From positions 1 to 6,264 of the forward strand of contig CANJJY010000278.1 of NCBI GenBank assembly GCA_947474445.1: 6,264 bases of DNA, in the 5' to 3' direction. Shown piece by piece: positions 1 to 5,198 of the stretch. The stretch comes from Oligoflexaceae bacterium (GTDB taxonomy: Bacteria; Bdellovibrionota_B; Oligoflexia; Oligoflexales; Oligoflexaceae). Each line of letters starts with the position of its first letter. Positions within the stretch are counted from its first letter, which is position 1. The notes beneath the pieces were generated by a model, which was not told the origin of the DNA, ran no database searches, and saw only the letters and a program-made list of their open reading frames with translations. A program made the translations under genes and the position numbers.

Positions 1-779
1 AGAAGTTAGCCGAGGCCGAAGCCGAACTGAGACAGGTCAAGTTGCAGGCAACTGCCGCCGAAGTCGCCAAAAAACGTTTTTTGTCGATGCTCGGTCATGA
101 ACTGCGCACGCCGATGAACGCGATCCTCGGCTTCAGCGGTCTGCTGCTGGATGAAAAGCTCAGCGAAGACGCGCAGCTTTATCTCACCAACATCGAAAAA
201 AGCGGGCGGCATCTCACCGATCTCTTCGAACAGATTCTTGACTATGCCAAGGCCGAGACCGGGGCGATCGAGCTGCAGATTCGTTCGTTTTCCCTGCGTC
301 AGGCTCTCGCTGTCTTCGCCGCCGAATTTGATGGTTCCTTGCGAGCCAAATCGCTGACCTTTGATCTGGCGATCGAGAGTCAACTGCCCGATCTGTGGTT
401 AGGCGATGTGCAGCGTCTGCAGCAGATTCTGCGTCTGGCTCTGGCCAATGCCATCAAGTTTACCGAGAAGGGAGCTATCCATTTGCACGTGGAGGGCTGC
501 CGATCCTCACTGGACGTGCGAGCCGATGAGTTTTGGTTGAGCTTTATCGTCGGTGACACGGGGCCGGGTATGAGTGAAGAGTTTCTACCGCGGGCCTGCC
601 TACCCTTTATGCAAGAAGATGCCGGCCTCACGCGGCGGCATGGCGGCCTCGGCATCGGATTGTCTTTGATCAAGGAGCTGACGCAACTCAAGGGTGGTCA
701 ATTAAATTTAGCAAGTGAGCAGGGTCGCGGTACGGTCTTGACGGTTCATCTCCCTCTGCGGCCGCTTCAAATAATCTGA
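1..779 (+). CDS. Sensor histidine kinase, 3' portion (HisKA + HATPase_c)
   Basis: This is the C-terminal 258 residues of a sensor histidine kinase, which autophosphorylates on histidine and passes the phosphate to a response regulator in the cytoplasm. Codons start at base 3 and the 5' end lies outside the window. Residues 1-25 are rich in A, E, K and Q, like a coiled-coil linker. The H-box is F-L-S-M-L-G-H-E-L-R-T-P, with the phospho-acceptor His at about residue 32 (bases 96-98). The HATPase_c domain has the N-box A-N-A-I-K-F-T-E-K-G (Asn about 149), the G1 box D-T-G-P-G-M (about 185-190), an F-box-like F-L-P-R-A-C-L-P-F, and the G2 box G-G-L-G-I-G-L (about 214-220). The protein ends soon after the last ATPase strand, so no C-terminal receiver domain is attached. 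All catalytic boxes are intact. An in-frame TTG at 42 falls inside the linker and is not a credible start. Signal and partner regulator cannot be read here. Confidence 0.95.
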   Translation, partial: KLAEAEAELRQVKLQATAAEVAKKRFLSMLGHELRTPMNAILGFSGLLLDEKLSEDAQLYLTNIEKSGRHLTDLFEQILDYAKAETGAIELQIRSFSLRQALAVFAAEFDGSLRAKSLTFDLAIESQLPDLWLGDVQRLQQILRLALANAIKFTEKGAIHLHVEGCRSSLDVRADEFWLSFIVGDTGPGMSEEFLPRACLPFMQEDAGLTRRHGGLGIGLSLIKELTQLKGGQLNLASEQGRGTVLTVHLPLRPLQII

Positions 780-791
780 TCTTTCATCAGA
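775..791 (+). other. Small hairpin overlapping the kinase stop codon
   Basis: A perfect 6-bp inverted repeat (TCTGAT / ATCAGA, 5-nt loop) spans the TGA stop of the histidine kinase. No T-run follows, so it is not a standard intrinsic terminator. It may slow or end transcription, or be chance. The rest of the gap up to 938 shows no convincing promoter: a TATAAA at 926-931 lies too close to the next ribosome binding site and lacks a -35 partner. Confidence 0.25.
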
Positions 792-938
792 ATCAGCCCG
801 TCGACGCTTGTACACAGGATATTTGCCAGAAAAATACCTTAATTTTACGGCCTAATCCGGTTTTGATTTCAGCATCTTGCCGCCGGGCCGCCAATGACTT
901 CAGAATTTAAGGCAGACCTCCGAAATATAAACTAGAAC

Positions 939-943
939 GGAGG
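939..943 (+). promoter_or_regulatory. Shine-Dalgarno site for the 953 gene
   Basis: GGAGG lies 9 nt before the ATG at 953. It fixes this start, which also gives the protein its export leader. Confidence 0.75.
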
Positions 944-952
944 ATCACTGCG

Positions 953-2422
953 ATGAAACTGAAGAGCATTCTTTGCTTGAGTATGACGATAGCCTGTAAT
1001 GGTGCCGATCTATCAGCGCCACATGGCTCGCGCTTGAGCAGTGATCAGGATGCGTCGGCTTCATCAGCTGTGGTCGTCTCTGAGACCGAGGTTCTGGAGC
1101 AGCCCGAAGGAACTCCTTTGATGCCTGGCGCCGAGGTATCAGAGGTCGCGATCGAACCTCAGGCCATAGCAGGTGCCTATCTCACCTGCCGCAGCCGCGG
1201 GCGCGATTTTGAAAACGAGTCTTCCGGCGTGAGCTGTCAGTACCTGTCGGAAACCGGACAGAGACCGAGTGCTAGCGATGGTCGCGTGTATGCCTTCAAA
1301 GCCTACGATTCTCTGACTCAAGAAGAGTTCACCGTGTCGATGCTTGCCTCTCCCTACCCGGATGCCGACTGGTATCTCTTAGTCAAGCACGATCAGGCCG
1401 TAAGGAGCCTCGATATCGCGCTGCGCGTGAGTCAGCAGGCTACGGCCGAAGAGCTTCATCAGGTCAAATACCGCGTTCCCCTTATCATGGCACCGACGGG
1501 CCTCGGCTTGGTCGGACGCTATCAGAATTTGTCTTTCGGCAGTGGCTCTTACGCAAATACCAGTGGCGGCGCCAACGCATGTCCCGTCTCAGCCCAGATT
1601 CCTATCGTTCGCGAAGCGATCTCCATCGACATTCCTATGGGGGGCACGAACCTCTCCATGGATTTTGCCCAACTCTGCGATGTAGGCGTTCCTGATATTT
1701 TCAAAGACTATCTTGCCGCCGATCCCAAGAATTTGCTGCAACTCGTTCAGAACGGCAAAGTCCTTCAATCCTGGCCGATACCGGCAGGCACGACGGAATT
1801 CCATGCAAAGACAGCGCAGGGACTTCCAGCCGGCACCTACCAGCTGAAGATCAGCTCGGGCCAGATCACTTTCAAGCCGGAGTATGCGCAGTTCTTAGGG
1901 GCTGCGGAGTATGATAATTTTGGAATAGGCCGCATGACGATCAACAGCAATCTGCCCATCAAACTCGAAATGGCAGCGTCTAAGCAAAGTGTCACGCAAG
2001 AATTCAGCAAATTCTTTGTTCGTGCCATGGCAAACCCTGTGGGGGATGGTCTCCGTCTTTGCGCCAATGCCACCACGCTCGACGTCATCGCTCTCAAGAC
2101 GGTTTATGGGAAAAAGAGCCTGGATTTCGTGATGGAGAGAGAGGGTGAGCTCAGCGTCATGCTCCGCGATATCTGCGATATGTCTTCAGCTAACAACAAA
2201 ATTTCTATAGTTAATTCCATGGGAACCGTCGTCTATACCGATGTTCTCGGCAGCGTTCAGAACACCGAAGTCGTCCAATACTCGAACCAGATCAAACTTC
2301 CGGCCGGACAATATACGCTGCAGATCCAGGGCGGTACCTATCGCCCCCAAAACAAACCTGATTCCTTCGATGAATTCGGCATTGGCCGTGTGCAGCTGCA
2401 AGGACCGCTCAAACAGCCTTAA
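953..2422 (+). CDS. Secreted, probable lipoprotein of unknown function with a tandemly duplicated domain
   Basis: I do not recognise the family of this 489-aa protein. The N-terminus has Lys2 and Lys4, a short hydrophobic stretch, then T-I-A-C (Cys15), a weak lipobox because the -3 position is Thr rather than Leu/Val/Ile. A low-complexity S/A/E/P-rich spacer (about 17-70) follows, typical of the tether after a lipidated cysteine. Residues about 72-165 form a first domain with Cys79 and Cys95. Two related domains follow, at about 209-332 and 369-482. Each opens with a cysteine (C210; C370), has a second cysteine 30-40 residues later (C242; C408), then an L-P-A-G-x-Y strand (291; 449), and ends with F-G-I-G-R (323; 475). 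The three cysteine pairs suggest disulfides and an oxidising compartment. The duplicated units look beta-rich, so an adhesion, ligand-binding or structural envelope role is possible but is inference. The gene appears monocistronic: 173 nt separate it from the kinase and 137 nt from the cytochrome gene. Confidence 0.9.
   Translation: MKLKSILCLSMTIACNGADLSAPHGSRLSSDQDASASSAVVVSETEVLEQPEGTPLMPGAEVSEVAIEPQAIAGAYLTCRSRGRDFENESSGVSCQYLSETGQRPSASDGRVYAFKAYDSLTQEEFTVSMLASPYPDADWYLLVKHDQAVRSLDIALRVSQQATAEELHQVKYRVPLIMAPTGLGLVGRYQNLSFGSGSYANTSGGANACPVSAQIPIVREAISIDIPMGGTNLSMDFAQLCDVGVPDIFKDYLAADPKNLLQLVQNGKVLQSWPIPAGTTEFHAKTAQGLPAGTYQLKISSGQITFKPEYAQFLGAAEYDNFGIGRMTINSNLPIKLEMAASKQSVTQEFSKFFVRAMANPVGDGLRLCANATTLDVIALKTVYGKKSLDFVMEREGELSVMLRDICDMSSANNKISIVNSMGTVVYTDVLGSVQNTEVVQYSNQIKLPAGQYTLQIQGGTYRPQNKPDSFDEFGIGRVQLQGPLKQP
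1577..1948 (+). repeat. Protein-level repeat, copy 1 (residues ~209-332)
   Basis: This is the first copy of the duplicated domain in the 489-aa protein. Landmarks are C210, C242, L-P-A-G-T-Y at 291 and N-F-G-I-G-R-M at 322. It pairs with the copy at 2057-2398. The duplication is visible at protein level and has diverged at DNA level, so it is old. Confidence 0.7.
2057..2398 (+). repeat. Protein-level repeat, copy 2 (residues ~369-482)
   Basis: This is the second copy of the duplicated domain. Landmarks are C370, C408, L-P-A-G-Q-Y at 449 and E-F-G-I-G-R-V at 474, in the same order and with similar spacing as copy 1. It runs almost to the C-terminus of the protein. Confidence 0.7.
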
Positions 2423-2423
2423 G

Positions 2424-2440
2424 CCTCAGGTTTTCTGAGG
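2424..2440 (+). terminator. Candidate terminator hairpin after the 489-aa protein gene
   Basis: A perfect 6-bp stem CCTCAG/CTGAGG with a GTTTT loop begins 2 nt after the stop codon. The T-run is inside the loop and none follows the stem, so it is not a canonical intrinsic terminator. A second, weaker hairpin (CCATT-GGC-AATGG, 2449-2461) followed by TTT comes shortly after. Position right behind a stop codon and before a new gene group supports a role in ending transcription. Confidence 0.4.
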
Positions 2441-2495
2441 GCGGACAGCCATTGGCAATGGTTTCCTCGCCTTACGACTTGACCCAAATTTCGCA

Positions 2496-2501
2496 TTGAC
2501 A
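2496..2501 (+). promoter_or_regulatory. Possible -35 box (TTGACA) ahead of the cytochrome operon
   Basis: The hexamer matches the sigma-70 -35 consensus exactly and lies 58 nt before the GTG start at 2560. At 15-17 nt downstream there is only a poor -10 (about 3 of 6 matches near 2517-2523). This is a weak candidate. If used, it would start transcription near 2530, inside the hairpin at 2507-2548, so the two proposals compete. Confidence 0.2.
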
Positions 2502-2506
2502 GGGCA

Positions 2507-2548
2507 ACAGGAGTGCATCAATTTGACTTGGTTGGTGCTCGTTCCTGT
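2507..2548 (+). promoter_or_regulatory. Leader hairpin abutting the ribosome binding site of the cytochrome gene
   Basis: Bases 2507-2515 pair with 2540-2548 (9 bp, two G-U), and 2516-2521 pair with 2532-2537 (6 bp, one G-U). Only a 2-nt bulge (2538-2539) interrupts the stem, and the loop is 10 nt. The stem ends at 2548 and the Shine-Dalgarno GGAGG begins at 2549. An RNA starting upstream could use this structure to expose or mask the ribosome binding site, or to stabilise the message. The pairing is seen in the sequence; the function is inference. Confidence 0.35.
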
Positions 2549-2553
2549 GGAGG
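2549..2553 (+). promoter_or_regulatory. Shine-Dalgarno site that decides the GTG start at 2560
   Basis: GGAGG lies 6 nt before GTG at 2560. There is no in-frame ATG, GTG or TTG between this site and the upstream in-frame stop at 2524-2526, and this start yields a complete lipoprotein leader, so GTG is the natural start. Confidence 0.75.
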
Positions 2554-2559
2554 CTCCCT

Positions 2560-4482
2560 GTGTATTCTCGTTCCTGCTGGTCTTCTGGTCTCGCTCTCTC
2601 ACTGACTCTGCTGGTCATTCCCCTTTTATCCTGTCACCGCGATCAAAGCCAAAGTCATCCCGCTAGCGAGGCGAGCTGGGAACAACGGGCTTGGCTCGAC
2701 AAGGCTGTGCGGGCGCTCCTCTATGGTAAAGCGCGTTTGACCCCCGCTGAGGAAGAGCATCTCCTCGGTCTCTCGCGTGAAGCGGCTGTCGATGAACTGA
2801 TGGCGAGACCAGAATTCTTTGATACCGTGCTCGACTTCAACCTCTACTTCCAAGGATCTAAGCTCGAGTCTCTCAAACCTTTCTCAGGCAAGTACGGCCA
2901 AGAGGCTACTCAATCCATTCCTGCCATAATCGCGGCGATGGAAGTCAGTCAAGGGGGCGATTACTTCACCCTCTTTGACTGGAAAATCCCTTATCTCATC
3001 GGCACCGAAGTGAGTGCCCCTTTTCCCTCCGTCGGTGGCAAAGATAAAAAAGATGACATCAAGGGGCTATCTTCTGATCAAATTCGAAGTCTTTACATAG
3101 AACGCGCTGAAAATGACCTTTTCAGACTGCGCGAGAAAGCAGAGAAGACGACTGATCTCAAAGCACTTTGCGACGAAATTGACGACCCCGAGCGTGAAGA
3201 CAGCTTCGCCAACTATATCGATGCTCTCGCTCTTCCTCCCCCCTTCGATGGTCTATCGACCATGAGTTTTGAGTTTAGCTTAGAATGTGGGTTCAGCGGC
3301 TTAGCGCCGGCACCAGAAAACGTTCTGCGGGCGACCATCGCCAAAGATCTCGATCAGAAATTGAAGCTTACTAAGGAGATTCCGGCCCTCGTCAAGCGAC
3401 TGCCCACTTCCGTCAAACAGATCAAGGAATTTGTGCGCATTGAAGCGAATGAATTCTCTTTTGGTGACGTGGTGAAACGTGAAAACTTTTCCAGCTCCAT
3501 GTGGCAAGAACTGCCGAATTCATCGACCAACTTCAATCGTCGCCGCGCCGCCTACATGCTCAGGACCTACTTCTGTGACGATCTCACCCCTATCAATATC
3601 GTTGCGCCTTCTGGGATGAGCAGCCACAAACATGCGAGTGACGCGGGGTGTGCGGCCTGCCACTACAAGCTCGATCCTATGGCCGGTTTTTTCCGCTATC
3701 GCGGCTTTTCCGGCGTCGATTTCAATCCTCAGAAGAGTGACCTCCTGATCCATGATGATCTTTTCCAGCGCAGCGGTGATGATTTGAAAAATTATCTTGA
3801 CAATTGGCGCTCGAGCGATCCCGCCCGCGCATGGAACGTGGGATATGTGCGATCGGCGACCAAGGCCAAACTCAACGAGTACGGCGACTCCCTCGATGAT
3901 CTGTTCGCCATCATTCGCCGGGTCCGCGAATCGAAGGTGTGCTTGACCAAAAAAATGGCGTCCTACGTCCTCGGAGCTGATCAAGTTTACGATGGGAGTT
4001 GGATCGATAGCCTGGCCGAAAAGTTTCAGCAAGCTGCTCAAGCCGATGCACCCCCCGGCGCTTCGAGTCAAGCCTTCAAGGATGTGTATAAGTCCTTTGT
4101 CCTTTCAAAGACCTTCAGCACGCCCGACCCAGAGCTTGGTCAGTGCTACGATTTCCCTGCCGGCGTCAAGCCCAGCGGCTTACCCTGTGCCGTGTCCTTT
4201 ATCATCGAAAAGAATTGTGCCTCTTGTCACAAAGGAACGGGAGCGCCGGCCGGCCTCGATCTGAGTATCTGGGAAGATCAGGGCGGTGGAAAAATGGGTT
4301 TTCATCACATCGACAAGGACAGCGGCCAGGCCCTGCCGATGGCGACGACTCTGGAGCGGATGAAAGAGCGTCTGACGAGCAGCGACGTCAATCGTCAAAT
4401 GCCCTTGATGCGAGCGATGGGCCCGGTCGAACGCGCCAGCTTATTCAAATGGATCGATTCTCAGCTAAGAGGTAACCCATGA
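2560..4482 (+). CDS. Di-heme cytochrome c lipoprotein, PSCyt/DUF1588-like
   Basis: This 640-aa exported protein is predicted to be lipid-anchored and to carry two covalent c-type hemes. The GTG start gives a signal peptide ending in the strong lipobox L-L-S-C (Cys25). Residues about 43-100 resemble the N-terminus of PSCyt/DUF1549-type proteins (aromatic/basic start, a T-P-A-E-E segment, then R-P-E-F-F). Residues about 100-320 are charged and I do not recognise them. At about 323-385, N-R-R-R-A-A-Y-M-L-R is followed by heme motif C-A-A-C-H (364-368) and L-D-P-M-A-G-F, closely resembling the DUF1588 pattern (CxxCH followed by a D-P-I/M-G segment). The C-terminal 100 residues form a small cytochrome c domain: C-A-S-C-H (553-557), then M-P at 614-615 (possible distal Met ligand), then the E-x-A-x-L-x-K-W-I helix. 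It probably passes electrons in the periplasm, but donor and acceptor are unknown. It heads a tight operon and overlaps the next gene by ATGA. DUF names are from memory of the families, not from a search. Confidence 0.9.
   Translation: MYSRSCWSSGLALSLTLLVIPLLSCHRDQSQSHPASEASWEQRAWLDKAVRALLYGKARLTPAEEEHLLGLSREAAVDELMARPEFFDTVLDFNLYFQGSKLESLKPFSGKYGQEATQSIPAIIAAMEVSQGGDYFTLFDWKIPYLIGTEVSAPFPSVGGKDKKDDIKGLSSDQIRSLYIERAENDLFRLREKAEKTTDLKALCDEIDDPEREDSFANYIDALALPPPFDGLSTMSFEFSLECGFSGLAPAPENVLRATIAKDLDQKLKLTKEIPALVKRLPTSVKQIKEFVRIEANEFSFGDVVKRENFSSSMWQELPNSSTNFNRRRAAYMLRTYFCDDLTPINIVAPSGMSSHKHASDAGCAACHYKLDPMAGFFRYRGFSGVDFNPQKSDLLIHDDLFQRSGDDLKNYLDNWRSSDPARAWNVGYVRSATKAKLNEYGDSLDDLFAIIRRVRESKVCLTKKMASYVLGADQVYDGSWIDSLAEKFQQAAQADAPPGASSQAFKDVYKSFVLSKTFSTPDPELGQCYDFPAGVKPSGLPCAVSFIIEKNCASCHKGTGAPAGLDLSIWEDQGGGKMGFHHIDKDSGQALPMATTLERMKERLTSSDVNRQMPLMRAMGPVERASLFKWIDSQLRGNP
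3649..3663 (+). other. Heme c binding motif 1 (CAACH)
   Basis: CxxCH at residues 364-368, followed by Y-K-L-D-P-M-A-G-F. The two cysteines would form thioethers with heme and His368 would be the proximal ligand. The L-D-P tail is what links this half of the protein to the DUF1588 type. Confidence 0.85.
4216..4230 (+). other. Heme c binding motif 2 (CASCH)
   Basis: CxxCH at residues 553-557, followed by K-G-T-G-A-P-A-G-L-D-L. The small glycine-rich turn and the following L-D-L are typical of single-domain cytochromes c. Met614 in M-P is the best candidate for the sixth iron ligand. Confidence 0.85.
4467..4472 (+). promoter_or_regulatory. Shine-Dalgarno site inside the cytochrome gene for the overlapping downstream start
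   Basis: AAGAGG lies 6 nt before ATG at 4479, within the last codons of the cytochrome gene. Together with the ATGA stop/start overlap (4479-4482) it points to translational coupling of the two genes. Confidence 0.7.
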
Positions 4483-5090
4483 TATTCTCCGATCGACTCA
4501 TCCCTTTCTTTGTTCTCGGCCTTCTAATAGCCTGCGGTCCCCGCAACGGTGCTGAGGAAAATGCAAGTGATTTACGTGTCGCCGGTCGCCGAGTCGGAGG
4601 TTTTAAGGGGCTGGGTGAAATCGAAATCATCTTGAACGAACGCCTGAGTAGCGCGGGCAATAAGATCCAAATGAGTTATCTATTGGGTCCTGCACTCAAT
4701 GCGCTCCTCGGCGCTTTTACCGAAGGCACGACCACCTCTCAGTTTGAAGCCGCAGCACCTAACCCCGTCAACGTTCTGCTCTGGGATATTCTGATGGAGA
4801 AGACGGCCGGGCAGATCTCCCAATTCTCGACTGGTAATTATTTGGATGAGGGCATCACCCGAGCGATGGGGGAGATTGAGAAGAGTCCTGTCGATGCCGA
4901 TGCGAGCACGAGCCTTCGTGATATCTGGCAGGTGGTAATGCGCTACGATGCTCCCGAAAGCGAGCGAGAAGCCTGGCTGACGGCGATCCAGCAGCCAGAT
5001 ACCGACTGGCGCAAGGCTGAAGGGCGGTATCGCACGCAGGCCGTCCTGCAGTCTCTGTTCATGCACCCCTACTTTCTTCTCGAACACTGA
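4479..5090 (+). CDS. Small lipoprotein of the cytochrome/DUF1501 operon
   Basis: This 203-aa lipoprotein belongs to no family I can name with confidence. The leader has Arg6, a hydrophobic run (7-18) and a good lipobox L-I-A-C (Cys19), followed by a short polar tether. There is no other cysteine and no heme motif. Residues about 40-130 contain a G-G-F-K-G-L-G segment and hydrophobic helices. The C-terminus (about 145-203) is helical, with S-L-R-D-I-W, a Y-R-T-Q-A-V-L-Q-S-L segment and the ending M-H-P-Y-F-L-L-E-H. That ending recalls the I-L-x-S-P-x-F-L-Y-R signature of DUF1592-type proteins, which in other bacteria belong to the same protein as heme domains. It may therefore be a split-off partner of the upstream cytochrome; this is inference. 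The 4-nt overlap upstream and 27-nt gap downstream make it the middle gene of the operon, and the start is supported by AAGAGG 6 nt upstream. Confidence 0.85.
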   Translation: MIFSDRLIPFFVLGLLIACGPRNGAEENASDLRVAGRRVGGFKGLGEIEIILNERLSSAGNKIQMSYLLGPALNALLGAFTEGTTTSQFEAAAPNPVNVLLWDILMEKTAGQISQFSTGNYLDEGITRAMGEIEKSPVDADASTSLRDIWQVVMRYDAPESEREAWLTAIQQPDTDWRKAEGRYRTQAVLQSLFMHPYFLLEH

Positions 5091-5106
5091 CACTCAAAAA
5101 TCTTTC

Positions 5107-5110
5107 GGAG
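5107..5110 (+). promoter_or_regulatory. Shine-Dalgarno site of the DUF1501 gene
   Basis: GGAG lies 7 nt before ATG at 5118, in the 27-nt gap after the small lipoprotein gene. It selects the start that carries the complete twin-arginine leader. Confidence 0.65.
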
Positions 5111-5117
5111 CTTTTCT

Positions 5118-5198
5118 ATGCAAGCCCTCTCGCGCCGTTCTCTTCTCGTTTCGCCCCTGATCCTCGGGGGATTTGGTGCTGCCATGAACGCCTTTTCA
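5118..5198 (+). other. Twin-arginine signal peptide
   Basis: Residues 1-27 contain S-R-R-S-L-L, a moderately hydrophobic stretch rich in Gly and Ala, and small residues near 25-27 suited to signal peptidase I cleavage. There is no cysteine, so this operon member is exported but not lipidated, unlike the two gene products before it. Confidence 0.75.

Noticed and set aside
42..44. TTG as the start of the histidine kinase
   Set aside because: The frame is open to the left edge and the preceding residues continue the coiled-coil linker; a kinase starting here would lack any sensor part.
775..791. Intrinsic terminator at the end of the kinase gene
   Set aside because: The stem is only 6 bp, mostly A/T, and no T-run follows, so I list it only as a small hairpin.
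926..931. TATAAA as a -10 box for the 953 gene
   Set aside because: The transcript would begin around the Shine-Dalgarno at 939, and the hexamer 17 nt upstream (GAATTT) does not resemble a -35 box.
3520..4071. 183-aa open frame on the minus strand inside the cytochrome gene
   Set aside because: It lies fully opposite a gene with two intact CxxCH motifs and a lipoprotein leader. It shows no recognisable domain, and its length is expected as a shadow of codon bias.
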